DNA of 64,000 bases from Streptococcus anginosus. Its GTDB lineage: Bacteria; Bacillota; Bacilli; Lactobacillales; Streptococcaceae. Shown here in pieces: positions 39,053 through 47,925 of this stretch (the first letter of the stretch is position 1; each line of letters opens with the position of its first letter). The stretch spans positions 1,584,501 to 1,648,500 of the forward strand of contig NZ_CP012719.1 of assembly GCF_001697145.1 (NCBI RefSeq), read 5' to 3'. The translations under genes and the position numbers were made by a program. The notes under the pieces were generated by a model. The model saw only the letters and a list, made by a program, of their open reading frames with translations, was not told where the DNA came from and searched no databases.

Positions 39053-39325
39053 ATGCAAGTTATTTTACCAGAAGAACAAACAAAAGAAATTCAACTTTTT
39101 GTTGCAAATCTTATTAAAAATGAGATTGAAACCGTTAAAGAAGATTCAGGACAAATTAGTCCTTTTTTAAATAAAAAGCAGACCTGTCAGTATCTGGGAA
39201 TTTCAAATAACACGCTGGATATCTGGATAAGAAAGGGAATGCCACATATTCGGATTGGAAAAACAATTCGATTTGATAAAGATAGTATCCGTAGATGGAT
39301 GATACAACTGGAAAATCACTTTTGA
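39053..39325 (+). CDS. Excisionase-like HTH protein
   Basis: A 90-residue protein with a MerR/excisionase-type winged helix at about 40-85 (FLNKKQTCQYLGISNNTLDI, WIRKGMPHIRIGKTIRFDKD, SIRRWM). An N-terminal helical extension precedes it. Its position directly before the integrase suggests it is the recombination directionality factor of the island. The ribosome-binding site is the G-rich AAAAGGGGGGG. Confidence 0.78.
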   Translation: MQVILPEEQTKEIQLFVANLIKNEIETVKEDSGQISPFLNKKQTCQYLGISNNTLDIWIRKGMPHIRIGKTIRFDKDSIRRWMIQLENHF

Positions 39326-39379
39326 TTTCATTATAATAAAGTCAGGGTAATTTTCTAGCTCAGTAAAAAGGAGATTACT

Positions 39380-40603
39380 ATGACAATTACAAAAACTTCA
39401 AATGGTTCTTATCGTTTAAAACTCTATGTTCCAACAGAAGCTAGACCTTCTTTGGGAATTTCAGGACATTACTACGATAAGCGTTTTAAAACAAAAAAGG
39501 AGGCTAAAGAAGCTGAATTACAAATTTTAATAGATATTAACACTATCCAAAAAGGGGGTGCATTACCACATCAAGCAATCAATGGCGATATTCTCTTCAA
39601 AGATTTTTATCATAATGTCTGGTGGGAAGCCTATAAAGCAGGTCAAACGACTTCAACAAATAAACCACCCACTCTTCCAACAGTTAACAATACAGAAACT
39701 GTTTTTAGATTACATATTTTACCAATATTTGGAAATTATTCCATTAAATTTTTAAATCAGAATAAAACGGTTGTTTTAAATTTGATGACTGCTAAAGCAA
39801 ATGAATATGCCAATTTCAAGGTCATACGTAGTTATGTTAATTCTATTTTTGACTGGGCAGAGGAATTAGAATATATTGAAATGAATCGCCTATCTAAAAC
39901 AATCAGTCGTATTAAGGCTACTAAAAAAATCAAATTACAAGAAGCTAAGCGTGATGAAGATTTATACCTTACTTTAAGTGAGTTACGGGAATGGTTTGAA
40001 ATGTTCCAAGAAGACCTAGAAAACAAAAAATTGTCGCTTAAAGACTATGTTTTATTTTTTACAACTTTTATCTTAAACGACCGTAAATCGGAAAGCTATG
40101 CTTTACAGTGGAAACATATCTCCTTAGATACCTCTGAAATTGGTTTAATCCAAGCCTTGGATAAATATAAGAAGCCTAAGTCTACTAAAGGAGAAAAGAA
40201 AACAATTTTTGCTATTCCTCAAGAGCTAACTGTTCTCTTATATCAATGGAAAATTCAACAAAAATCAGAATTAGCAAAATTTGGTATCATTCAAACTCCA
40301 GAACAATATGTATTTACTTATATTGACACTAAAGGCAATGTGAATAGCCCTCTGCATGCAGATTACCTTAATAACAAGATGAAATCTGTAGAACGTCGCC
40401 ATAAAAATCTTAGGCATGCCACTCCTCACATGTTAAGGCATACTGGTGCTACTTTAGCTAAGAAGGCAGGAATGTCTCTGGAATCCATTTCAGAAGCTTT
40501 AACACATAGTGATTTGAGTACAACAAAGATTTATGTTAATACTTCAAATGTTGTTCCACTTAGTGCTGGCGAAACTGCTTACAGAGAACTCAAAAATAAA
40601 TAA
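39380..40603 (+). CDS. Tyrosine integrase of the rpsI island
   Basis: A 407-residue site-specific recombinase. It has an N-terminal arm-binding domain (SYRLKLYVPTEARPS), a core-binding SAM-like domain (about 75-185) and a catalytic domain. Visible catalytic motifs are Arg in NDRKSESYALQW (about 235), HMLRHTG (about 352-358) and the nucleophile Tyr in HSDLSTTKIYVNTS (about 383). It points at rpsI with only 105 bases between the stops, and its product should act on the att copies at 26784 and 40705. AAAGGAG precedes the ATG. Confidence 0.95.
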   Translation: MTITKTSNGSYRLKLYVPTEARPSLGISGHYYDKRFKTKKEAKEAELQILIDINTIQKGGALPHQAINGDILFKDFYHNVWWEAYKAGQTTSTNKPPTLPTVNNTETVFRLHILPIFGNYSIKFLNQNKTVVLNLMTAKANEYANFKVIRSYVNSIFDWAEELEYIEMNRLSKTISRIKATKKIKLQEAKRDEDLYLTLSELREWFEMFQEDLENKKLSLKDYVLFFTTFILNDRKSESYALQWKHISLDTSEIGLIQALDKYKKPKSTKGEKKTIFAIPQELTVLLYQWKIQQKSELAKFGIIQTPEQYVFTYIDTKGNVNSPLHADYLNNKMKSVERRHKNLRHATPHMLRHTGATLAKKAGMSLESISEALTHSDLSTTKIYVNTSNVVPLSAGETAYRELKNK

Positions 40604-40637
40604 GGTAAAAATAAGGTGAATTTTGAGGTGAGTTTTT
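40602..40637 (+). repeat. Triple GGT-type repeat, probable integrase arm sites (current element)
   Basis: AAGGTAAAA, AAGGTGAAT and GAGGTGAGT with GGT at 40604, 40615 and 40627 (steps of 11 and 12), beginning at the integrase stop. Spacing and position equal those at 26680-26711. Confidence 0.65.
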
Positions 40638-40650
40638 CAAAAAGTGCACG

Positions 40651-40683
40651 AAAAAACACCCAATGAGGTAAACATTGAGTGTC
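40651..40683 (-). terminator. Terminator of rplM-rpsI supplied by the island
   Basis: Minus strand ACACTCAATG / CATTGGGTGT followed by TTTTTTCG. It lies on the island side of the att copy. A less perfect counterpart follows the older integrase tail at about 26733-26760. Confidence 0.8.
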
Positions 40684-40704
40684 TGTAATCGTTGCTGTAA
40701 AGCT

Positions 40705-40759
40705 GTTCTTAACGTTTTGAGAATTGTGAAGCTTTACGTGCTTTCTTAAGACCTGGTTT
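40705..40759 (-). repeat. Right att copy at the rpsI 3' end
   Basis: The last codons of rpsI ([15 protein letters not shown]-stop) plus a few bases. It corresponds to 26784-26837. The crossover point cannot be set more precisely because the copies differ. Confidence 0.8.
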
Positions 40760-41101
40760 CTTACGTTCTACCATACGGGCATCACGTGTAAGAAGACCAG
40801 CGCGTTTGAGTGAGTCGCGGAAGTCTGGGTCTACTTGGAGGAGGGCACGGGCGATACCGTGACGGATAGCTCCTGCTTGACCAGCGTAGCCACCACCGAG
40901 AACGTTTACGAGAACATCGTATTGACCAACAGTTGAAGTAACTGCGAATGGTTGGTTGATGACAAGGCGAAGATCCGCATGTGGGATATATTCTTCAACA
41001 TCTTTTTTGTTTACAGTAATTTTACCAGTTCCTGGAACAAGGCGAACGCGTGCAACAGCGTTTTTACGGCGTCCAGTACCTGCATATTGTGCTTGTGACA
41101 T
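40709..41101 (-). CDS. rpsI: 30S ribosomal protein S9
   Basis: Ribosomal protein S9, 130 residues, of the head of the small subunit. Starts [20 protein letters not shown] and ends [12 protein letters not shown], the basic tail that reaches the P site. Co-transcribed with rplM, 19 bases upstream. The 3' end is the attachment site of the island; the protein ending is unchanged in length. Confidence 0.99.
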   Translation of the reverse strand: MSQAQYAGTGRRKNAVARVRLVPGTGKITVNKKDVEEYIPHADLRLVINQPFAVTSTVGQYDVLVNVLGGGYAGQAGAIRHGIARALLQVDPDFRDSLKRAGLLTRDARMVERKKPGLKKARKASQFSKR

Positions 41102-41120
41102 AGCTTATTTGTTCCTTTCC

Positions 41121-41567
41121 TTAGATAAGTCCTGAAATATCAAGAACTTCTGGTTGTTGTGCAGCGTGAGTGTGTTCAGCGCCTACGAATACTTTCAACT
41201 TCATACCTTGAGCACGGCCAAGAGTATTGTGTGGAAGCATACCTTTAACTGATTTCTCAATCAAACGAACAGCATTTTTAGAACGAAGTTCACCAGCAGT
41301 GATTGATTTCAATCCACCTGGATACATTGAGTGTGTGTAGTAGACTTTATCAGTTGCTTTTTTACCAGTTAATTTTATTTTTTCAGCATTGATAACGATC
41401 ACAAAGTCACCTGTATCAGTGTGAGGTGTGAAAGTTGGTTTATTTTTTCCACGAAGTACGCTTGCTACAACGGCAGAAAGGCGTCCAAGAGGTACATCAG
41501 TAGCGTCTACCACGTACCATTTACGTTCAACTTCACCTGGCTTAGCCATGTATGTTGTTTTGTTCAT
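41121..41567 (-). CDS. rplM: 50S ribosomal protein L13
   Basis: Ribosomal protein L13, 148 residues ([53 protein letters not shown]). First gene of the rplM-rpsI operon. It follows a leader RNA that probably binds L13 and controls the operon. Confidence 0.99.
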   Translation of the reverse strand: MNKTTYMAKPGEVERKWYVVDATDVPLGRLSAVVASVLRGKNKPTFTPHTDTGDFVIVINAEKIKLTGKKATDKVYYTHSMYPGGLKSITAGELRSKNAVRLIEKSVKGMLPHNTLGRAQGMKLKVFVGAEHTHAAQQPEVLDISGLI

Positions 41568-41593
41568 GATTTCTCCTATATGAATATCGTTTT

Positions 41594-41664
41594 TGTTTAC
41601 AAGGCGGATGTTCCGGTCCGCAAGTTATTTGGAAGGTTCCGGGGCCCTACAAATGGGGTAAACA
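41594..41664 (-). promoter_or_regulatory. L13 leader (ribosomal protein leader RNA)
   Basis: Minus-strand RNA between promoter and rplM. A closing helix TGTTTAC / GTAAACA encloses stems such as CCCC..GGGG and GGCGGA / TCCGCC-like arms. Position and shape match the L13 leader family of Firmicutes, which gives feedback control by L13. Identified from layout, not from a covariance search. Confidence 0.7.
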
Positions 41665-41676
41665 ATACCGCCTACT

Positions 41677-41706
41677 ATCATACCAAATTTTAGGGGTAAA
41701 AGTCAA
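41677..41706 (-). promoter_or_regulatory. Promoter of rplM-rpsI
   Basis: Minus strand TTGACT (41706-41701), 18-base spacer, TATGAT (41682-41677) with TGG just before it (extended -10). Confidence 0.8.
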
Positions 41707-41748
41707 TATATTTGATAAATTATTTATGAAAGAACGGTTTCATTTCGC

Positions 41749-42618
41749 TTAATCTTGATTTTCATGGGCAATACTGAATAGTCCCAAAGTTCCAGGACCC
41801 GTGTGAGTGGAAATGACTGGTCCTAATGGTAAAATTAAAACTTCATTGACTTGCTCTGACATAAGAAGTTGCTCTTTTAAGACTTGAGCCACCTCTTGGC
41901 TGTCTGCTCCAGCATAAGCAATCACCACGCGTGGGTCAGAAATGCCTTCCAAGGTCATGCGCACCACTTCAGCATGGGCCTTTTTCTTTCCGCGAACTTT
42001 AGCCACAGAATCCAGCCTACCATCGGCTTTCACAGCAATAATCGGCTTAATATTGACTAAACTTCCCATAAGAGCTGCGGTCTTTGAAATTCGTCCGCCC
42101 CGCATGAGGTGATTTAGGTCATCTACTAGAAAATACGTTTTCACTTTTGGCACTAAAGATTTTATTAAGGCTACTACTTGTTCCAAACTTTGACCGGCAG
42201 CTTTCGCTTCCACCGCTTTCATCACCAGAATACCTTCTCCCATAGATGCCGCCTTGGTATCAATAATCCGGATAACCGCTTCTGGAAAATCTTCCAAAAC
42301 CATATCCCGTGCCATAACCGCACTCTGATAAGTTCCTGACAAGACTGAAGCAAACGCAATATAAAGAACTGGCATACCAATTTCAGCGTAACCACGAAAT
42401 ATATCTTCAAACTGACCGACATTGATTTGGCTGGTTGTTGGTTGACTCCCTGCTTCCATTTTAGAGAGGAGCTGCTCACTCGTTAGCTTCTTCTCTCCGA
42501 CTGTTTCATAAGTTATTCCGTCCAACTGAATAGTCAAACCAAGGATTTGAACATCATTTTCCAAAGCCCAGCTTTCTGGAAGGTCTGCGGTTGAATCCGT
42601 TAAAATTTTAAAAGTCAT
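41749..42618 (-). CDS. DegV family fatty-acid-binding protein
   Basis: A 289-residue DegV-family protein (ILTDSTADLPESWALENDVQ, TSQINVGQFEDIF, SVLSGTYQSAV, RGGRISKTAALMGSLVNIKP). Family members bind a fatty acid between two domains and act as FakB partners of the fatty acid kinase. It overlaps the NYN-domain gene by 11 bases, so it is translated in the same operon as rlmB and the NYN gene. Confidence 0.93.
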   Translation of the reverse strand: MTFKILTDSTADLPESWALENDVQILGLTIQLDGITYETVGEKKLTSEQLLSKMEAGSQPTTSQINVGQFEDIFRGYAEIGMPVLYIAFASVLSGTYQSAVMARDMVLEDFPEAVIRIIDTKAASMGEGILVMKAVEAKAAGQSLEQVVALIKSLVPKVKTYFLVDDLNHLMRGGRISKTAALMGSLVNIKPIIAVKADGRLDSVAKVRGKKKAHAEVVRMTLEGISDPRVVIAYAGADSQEVAQVLKEQLLMSEQVNEVLILPLGPVISTHTGPGTLGLFSIAHENQD

Positions 42619-43132
42619 CTTTCTTTTTCTCCATCATTTTCTGTAAATCGCGCAAGGTTGGATTGTCCATAGGACGCAAAGGTGGTTTTCCCATTTGAAG
42701 CTGTTGGCTCATTTGATTCAGATCCGACTTTGTAACAGCTACTCGCTTTTCTAGTTCACGAGCCGATACACGTAAAGCCCCTTGTGCGAAGACAGTCCAT
42801 TGCTCATTTAAGTCGCTCGTTGCCACAGATACTTGATTTATAGGGTTGTTGAGTTCAGCTGCCAAACGCTCAATGTAATCGTCTGCTGTTTCTTCTTCCT
42901 CAGTGAACACAACCGTAACATTGAATTCATCATAAGTCTGGCGAATTCCCGGCATATACTGAGCATCAAAAACACAGATAATTTCTAGCTTTTCAAAACT
43001 AGCATAATTGCTGAGTCTGTTGAGCAGAATAGTTCGTGCTGCGTCTAATTCCCCTTTGTTAAAGAGAGAACGAGTCTCCTGCCAAAATGCTACCATATTG
43101 TAGCCATCTACTAATAAAATTTTCCGTTTCAT
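42608..43132 (-). CDS. NYN-domain ribonuclease, YacP/Rae1 family
   Basis: A 174-residue NYN (PIN-like) domain protein: ILLVDGYNMVAFW with the first metal Asp, VVFTEEEETADDYIERLAAE with the central acidic cluster, and VATSDLNEQWTVFAQGALRV. Homologues (Rae1) cut mRNA in the ribosome A site. It overlaps rlmB by 4 bases and degV by 11. Confidence 0.9.
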   Translation of the reverse strand: MKRKILLVDGYNMVAFWQETRSLFNKGELDAARTILLNRLSNYASFEKLEIICVFDAQYMPGIRQTYDEFNVTVVFTEEEETADDYIERLAAELNNPINQVSVATSDLNEQWTVFAQGALRVSARELEKRVAVTKSDLNQMSQQLQMGKPPLRPMDNPTLRDLQKMMEKKKDDF

Positions 43133-43857
43133 AGGCGATTTCTAAATACTTCATACATGAGAATAGCCGCCGCCACACTAGCGTTAAGACTCTGCACATG
43201 TCCATTCATAGGAATGGTAATCATTTCATCAACTTGCTTTTTAATATTAGCAGAAATGCCCTTGCCTTCATTGCCGATAATCAGAGCCAGTTTACCTGCC
43301 GTATTCCACTTAGTCGAAGGGGTGCCATTCATATCTGTGCCAAAAATCCAAAAACCTGCATGTTTTAGTTTATCCAGAGCTTGGCTGAGATTGGTCACAC
43401 GAGCAATGGGAATATGCTCCACCGCACCAGTAGAGGTCTTTGCGACGACCGGCGTAACACCAACCGCCCGATGCTTAGGAATAATGACGCCTGTAACATT
43501 TGTCGCGTCAGCTGTCCGCAGAATCGAGCCCAAATTATGTGGGTCTGTTAGACCATCTAAAATGAGCAGCAGAGGATTCTCTTCTCGCTCCGCCATTTTC
43601 AACATCGCTTCAAAATCTGTATAGGCAAATTCTGAAACACGCAAGACAAAACCTTGATGAACGGCACCGTCTGTCATTTCTTGCAGTGTTTTTTTGCTTG
43701 TCCAAGAAATAGAAACCTTTTTTTCTGCTGCCAAATCTTTCATCTTAGCAACATTTTTCCCACGTAGGTCATCTTGAATATAGAGTTTATTCCCAGTATT
43801 GGCCATGAGAGCTTCCGTCACAGCATGTACACCGTAGACAATATCGTTATTTTCCAT
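43129..43857 (-). CDS. rlmB: 23S rRNA 2'-O-methyltransferase (TrmH family)
   Basis: SPOUT-type RNA methyltransferase, 242 residues. The N-terminal substrate-binding domain (YGVHAVTEALMANTGNKLYI) is followed by the knotted domain with LLILDGLTDPHNLGSILRTA, LALIIGNEGKGIS and IPMNGHVQSLNASVAAAILM. These are the RlmB/TrmH motifs I-III; RlmB methylates G2251 of 23S rRNA in E. coli. First gene of the rlmB-NYN-degV operon. Confidence 0.93.
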   Translation of the reverse strand: MENNDIVYGVHAVTEALMANTGNKLYIQDDLRGKNVAKMKDLAAEKKVSISWTSKKTLQEMTDGAVHQGFVLRVSEFAYTDFEAMLKMAEREENPLLLILDGLTDPHNLGSILRTADATNVTGVIIPKHRAVGVTPVVAKTSTGAVEHIPIARVTNLSQALDKLKHAGFWIFGTDMNGTPSTKWNTAGKLALIIGNEGKGISANIKKQVDEMITIPMNGHVQSLNASVAAAILMYEVFRNRL

Positions 43858-43925
43858 AGCTTTAGTATAACATAAATTTTAAAATGCTTCTTCTTATTTA
43901 TAAATCACCTTATAGTTAACTTCTA

Positions 43926-43972
43926 TAAAAAAACGCAGGAGTCTTGCATAAAACAAGGCATCCTGCATTTTC
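43926..43972 (-). terminator. Terminator of msmK
   Basis: Minus strand GCAGGATGCCTTG pairs with CAAGACTCCTGCG, followed by TTTTTTTATAG. Confidence 0.85.
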
Positions 43973-44001
43973 TTATTAATTTATTCTAGAGGCGTTGTAA
44001 A

Positions 44002-45132
44002 TTAGTAAACTGTCTTTTCTGTTTCTGGATCAAAGAAGTGTGCTTTGTTCAAGTCAAAGCCAAGGTCAATACCTGCTCCAGCTTTGAGGTAATCACGAGC
44101 ATCTACTTTAGCAATAAATTCATTGTCTGCAACTTGGCAATACAAGTGGGATTCAGAGCCAAGCAATTCAGATACAGAGATTTTAGCATGAACTACTGAA
44201 TCTGGGAATGTTTCAAGGAAAGCACCTTCTGTATTGATGTCTTCTGGACGAATACCAAAGATGAGTTTCTTGCCTTCATAGCCTTTTTCACGAAGTACCT
44301 TCAAGGCACCTTCTGGTACTTTCAGAGAAAGGTCTTGTGCTACAATTTCATCACCTTTCAAAGTTACATTGATGAAGTTCATCGCTGGGCTTCCGATAAA
44401 GCCTGCAACAAATTTATTAACTGGGTTTTTGTAAACTTCTTGTGGGGTACCGATTTGTTCTACACGTCCGATTGTACCCGTTCCTGAAGGGTTTTTCGTT
44501 GCAGACATGATAACGATACGGTCAGCCAAGGTCATCGCTTCTGTTTGGTCGTGGGTAACATAGATAGTTGTTGCTCCGATACGACGGTGAATTTTAGCGA
44601 TTTCTGCACGCATGGATACCCGCAATTTCGCATCCAAGTTAGAAAGTGGTTCGTCCATAAGGAATACCTTTGCATCACGGACAATGGCACGTCCCATGGC
44701 TACACGTTGACGTTGACCACCTGAAAGGTCAGCTGGTTTACGATCCAAGAATTCTTTCAAACCAAGAATATCCGCTGCTTCATTTACACGTTTTTCAATA
44801 TCATCCTTGCTGTATTTACGAAGTTTCAAACCAAAAGCCATATTGTCATGCACGGTCATGTGTGGATACAAAGCATAGTTCTGGAAAACCATAGCAATAT
44901 CACGGTCTTTTGGTGCCACATCGTTCACCACGCGTCCGTCAATTGAACATTCACCTTCTGTGATGTCTTCAAGACCAGCAATCATACGAAGCGTAGTAGA
45001 TTTCCCACATCCTGAAGGACCTACGAAAACGATAAATTCTTTATCTTTAATATTCAAGTTGAAATCTTCTACAGAGTAGTGTTCGCTGTTTGGATATTTT
45101 TTGTAAATATTTTTTAAATTTAATTCTACCAT
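44002..45132 (-). CDS. msmK: Sugar ABC transporter ATP-binding protein (MsmK/UgpC type)
   Basis: A 376-residue ATPase. Walker A is GPSGCGKSTT (about 38-47), the signature is LSGGQRQRVAMGRAI, Walker B is VFLMDEPLSNLDAKLR, and a C-terminal MalK-type regulatory domain follows. No permease or binding-protein gene is adjacent. In streptococci MsmK is a shared ATPase that energises several sugar importers, and the orphan location fits this. A cre-like palindrome lies just upstream. Confidence 0.94.
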   Translation of the reverse strand: MVELNLKNIYKKYPNSEHYSVEDFNLNIKDKEFIVFVGPSGCGKSTTLRMIAGLEDITEGECSIDGRVVNDVAPKDRDIAMVFQNYALYPHMTVHDNMAFGLKLRKYSKDDIEKRVNEAADILGLKEFLDRKPADLSGGQRQRVAMGRAIVRDAKVFLMDEPLSNLDAKLRVSMRAEIAKIHRRIGATTIYVTHDQTEAMTLADRIVIMSATKNPSGTGTIGRVEQIGTPQEVYKNPVNKFVAGFIGSPAMNFINVTLKGDEIVAQDLSLKVPEGALKVLREKGYEGKKLIFGIRPEDINTEGAFLETFPDSVVHAKISVSELLGSESHLYCQVADNEFIAKVDARDYLKAGAGIDLGFDLNKAHFFDPETEKTVY

Positions 45133-45169
45133 AAAATAGAACTCCTTTGTTATTATGATTTTATTATAT

Positions 45170-45184
45170 ATGAAAACGCTTCAT
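45170..45184. promoter_or_regulatory. cre-like palindrome in front of msmK
   Basis: ATGAAAACGCTTCAT resembles the CcpA box TGAAAACGCTTTCA but is one base short in the right half. It might be a weak catabolite site for msmK. Confidence 0.35.
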
Positions 45185-45242
45185 TATCCTATGGCAAAGT
45201 GAACAAAATAAAAAAAATGTTTTGTGCAGGGTGCACAAAACA

Positions 45243-46115
45243 TTACACTAAATCATTGATGACAATTTGGTAACACAAAGTCAAATCTGTCAGGTCTTTT
45301 AGCTGTAAGCCCGTCAATTCTTCCCATTTATCGATGTGATACTGCAAAGTATTCCGATGAATATACAACTGTTGGGCAGCTTTTGTCACAACTGCCGTGT
45401 TTTCCCACAAAGCTGCAATAATATCAACGAGCTGATCTTGACTTTCAATCAATTGATGAAGTTTCTTCGTTAAAATTGGCAATATGAAATCCTTTTGCCC
45501 AATCCCCCACAAAAAGAGTTGGGAAAAAGAATGCACATTGGAATGCTGAACCTGCTCCCACCATTTGATAAAAAGAGCATGTTCCGCTTGAAAAAGTTCT
45601 GAATAACTTTCTTCAAAAATTAGAGGCCAAATTTGCCCGATTTGAATCGTCAGAGTTAAGCTAAAGTCATATTCGATAGCCGATAAAGTATCACGGAGAA
45701 CATCTTTTACAGGGACTAATTGCGTTTGATCTAGCACAAAGATGTAATCCTGAGAGGACAGCTGAAAATCTGCTATTCTATTAGGCAGTATGGTTCGCAT
45801 CATTTCCAACCAAGACCCAATCGTTTCCTTTTCATAATGGAATAAATGACAATGGACGAACTGTAGCTTTTGAACGTTTTGAGGCATTTTGCCACGGTTA
45901 TGAACCAAATAATCATACCAAGGTCCACCATCAAATGCAGAGTCTTTCCCAGTCAGTAAAGAAATAAGTTCTTGCTCTCGCTCTGTCAGACTGCTTTTTT
46001 TTAATAACAACCATTGATTACTTGAAATGGGAATTGCCACTTCATCCTCTTTTGCATTTGGATTGGATTGAAGCCTCCCTTGAGGGAACCATTTTAAAAA
46101 ATCAGTTTTTATCAT
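45243..46115 (-). CDS. PucR/CdaR-type helix-turn-helix regulator
   Basis: A 290-residue protein. The C-terminal HTH (about 235-285: VVTKAAQQLYIHRNTLQYHI, DKWEELTGLQLKDLTDLTLC) is the PucR/CdaR-type HTH_30. The N-terminal part is an unrecognised sensor-like region. It overlaps mrnC by 14 bases and so is the last gene of the cysS-mrnC operon, and lies upstream of msmK on the same strand. It may regulate sugar uptake. This is inference from position. Confidence 0.78.
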   Translation of the reverse strand: MIKTDFLKWFPQGRLQSNPNAKEDEVAIPISSNQWLLLKKSSLTEREQELISLLTGKDSAFDGGPWYDYLVHNRGKMPQNVQKLQFVHCHLFHYEKETIGSWLEMMRTILPNRIADFQLSSQDYIFVLDQTQLVPVKDVLRDTLSAIEYDFSLTLTIQIGQIWPLIFEESYSELFQAEHALFIKWWEQVQHSNVHSFSQLFLWGIGQKDFILPILTKKLHQLIESQDQLVDIIAALWENTAVVTKAAQQLYIHRNTLQYHIDKWEELTGLQLKDLTDLTLCYQIVINDLV

Positions 46116-46506
46116 GCTGTGCGCCCTCCACTCTCACAATACACCAATCAATCAGCTCTTCTAAACGCTTGATTTGATCGGTCATGTGTAAATATCCCAG
46201 AACGGCTTCAAAACCTGTCGACATGCGATAGGTCACAATATCAGCATTTTTAGCTTTTGTATGGCTATTGGCATTGCGTCCACGCTTGTAAATATCTTCT
46301 TCCTTTTCGGTCAGAATTTTTTCTTCCAACATTTGAGAAATGAGGTTAGCTTGCGCGCGAGCTGACACATACTTGGTTGCTTCTCTGTGTAGCTGGTTCG
46401 GCTTGGTTAATCCTTGGAAAATCAAGTGACGGCGGATATAAGTTGAGTAAATAGCATCACCTTCAAAAGCCAAGGCAATACCATTTATAAGATTGACATC
46501 AATCAC
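46102..46506 (-). CDS. mrnC: Mini-ribonuclease III
   Basis: A 134-residue RNase III catalytic domain without a dsRNA-binding domain (GIALAFEGDAIYSTYIRRHL, RGRNANSHTKAKNADIVTYR, STGFEAVLGYLHM). It matures 23S rRNA ends in Firmicutes. It overlaps cysS by 8 bases, the conserved arrangement in Bacilli. Confidence 0.95.
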   Translation of the reverse strand: MIDVNLINGIALAFEGDAIYSTYIRRHLIFQGLTKPNQLHREATKYVSARAQANLISQMLEEKILTEKEEDIYKRGRNANSHTKAKNADIVTYRMSTGFEAVLGYLHMTDQIKRLEELIDWCIVRVEGAQHDKN

Positions 46507-47842
46507 GGATCCACCTCACTCCGTCCTTGGTATCTAAAAGCTTGATCCCTTTAGCTGCCAATTCATCACGGATTTTATCAGCTGTTGCAAAGTCCTTGGC
46601 AACACGCGCAGCTTGGCGCTGCTCAATCAAGGCTTCAATATCCGCATCCAGTACTTCTGCTGTAAAGACAATACCAAAAACTTGCAGAAGCTCAGCAAAA
46701 GCGCTTTTCACCTCTTGATTGTAGTGACCGGAATTAATCCACTTAGCTAGTTCGAAAACGACTGTAATGCCATTTGCTGCATTGAAATCTTCATCCATAG
46801 CAGTGGTGAATTTATCCAGAAAAACCTGCAAGTCTGTCAGATCGACCGTTCCCGTAAAGGGTTGCTCGTAAGTATTTTTCAGATATTTCAGATTTACTTC
46901 CGCATCGTGAACGGCTTTTTCTGTAAAATTGATAGGCTTGCGGTAGTGCTGAGTTGCAAAAAAGAAACGCAAAACTTGTCCGTCAATGGTTTTAAGGGCA
47001 TCGTGGACGGTAATGAAGTTACCCAGAGACTTAGACATCTTGACATCATCAACATTGACAAAGCCATTATGCATCCAGTAGTTGGCAAAAGTCTTTCCAG
47101 TTTTAGCTTCTGATTGAGCGATTTCATTAGTATGATGCGGAAATTCTAAATCAGCTCCGCCACCGTGAATATCAATCGTATCTCCCAGAATTTCTGTCGC
47201 CATGACGGAACATTCGATATGCCAACCTGGACGACCTGCTCCCCAAGGGCTGTCCCAGAAAATCTCGCCCGGTTTAGCCGCCTTCCAGAGAGCAAAGTCC
47301 ACTGGATTTTCCTTGCGGGTGGTTTCCTCATCTGTCCGACCAGAAGCGCCTAACTCTAAATCAGCCAAGGTTTTATTAGCTAGTTTGGCATAATTGTGAG
47401 ACTTTTCCACTCGGAAATAGACATCCCCTTGACTCTCATAGGCAAAGCCTTTTTCAATCAAGTCCGCCACAAAGCGGACGATATCTCCCATAAAGTCAAC
47501 CACACGCGGATGCTGAGTAGCCGGCTTGACCCCCAAAGCGGTTACATCTTCGCGAAATGCGGCGATATACTTGTCCGCCACTTCTTTGGGAGTGATGCCT
47601 TCTTCCTTGGCCCGATTGATAATCTTATCATCTACATCCGTGAAATTGGAAATATAGTTGACTTCAAAGCCTTGATACTCAAAATAGCGGCGAACCGTGT
47701 CAAAAGCTACTGTTGAGCGGGCATTGCCGACATGGATGTAGTTATAAACCGTCGGACCGCAGACATACATGCGGATCTTGCCCTCCTCAATGGGCACAAA
47801 TTCACGTAGGCTGCGAGTCATAGTATCATAGATTTTGATCAT
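46499..47842 (-). CDS. cysS: Cysteinyl-tRNA synthetase
   Basis: Class I synthetase of 447 residues charging tRNA-Cys. Its HIGH-type motif is YIHVGNARS (about 35-43), zinc ligands include Cys28 and the WHIECSVM Cys, and the KMSKS motif is in VKMSKSLGNF (about 266-275). It heads the cysS-mrnC-regulator group and lies 83 bases after the nucleoside phosphorylase gene. No T-box leader was recognised. Confidence 0.98.
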   Translation of the reverse strand: MIKIYDTMTRSLREFVPIEEGKIRMYVCGPTVYNYIHVGNARSTVAFDTVRRYFEYQGFEVNYISNFTDVDDKIINRAKEEGITPKEVADKYIAAFREDVTALGVKPATQHPRVVDFMGDIVRFVADLIEKGFAYESQGDVYFRVEKSHNYAKLANKTLADLELGASGRTDEETTRKENPVDFALWKAAKPGEIFWDSPWGAGRPGWHIECSVMATEILGDTIDIHGGGADLEFPHHTNEIAQSEAKTGKTFANYWMHNGFVNVDDVKMSKSLGNFITVHDALKTIDGQVLRFFFATQHYRKPINFTEKAVHDAEVNLKYLKNTYEQPFTGTVDLTDLQVFLDKFTTAMDEDFNAANGITVVFELAKWINSGHYNQEVKSAFAELLQVFGIVFTAEVLDADIEALIEQRQAARVAKDFATADKIRDELAAKGIKLLDTKDGVRWIRD

Positions 47843-47925
47843 ATTTTACGATACTGAGAGTGACTGGAAAGTAGATAAAATCAACTGCAGAAGCAGTCAT
47901 CTAGTGTCAAACTTTCTGTTTCTAC

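Larger units (their letters stand above)
26784..40759. mobile_element. Composite genomic island at the 3' end of rpsI
   Basis: Bounded by two copies of the rpsI 3' end (26784-26837 and 40705-40759), with an intact tyrosine integrase and an excisionase-like gene at the right end. The cargo includes mobilisation-type DUF3847 fragments, lipoproteins, hydrolases, methyltransferases, a KAP-type NTPase, a CHAP domain with an ISL3 insertion, and a toxin-antitoxin pair. No relaxase, coupling protein or type IV secretion gene was found, so it can at most be mobilised or excised. rpsI is a known integration site of streptococcal integrative elements. Confidence 0.8.

Noticed and set aside
47843-47925. 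A T-box leader in front of cysS
   Set aside because: Only 83 bases are available, with no T-box sequence or terminator visible.
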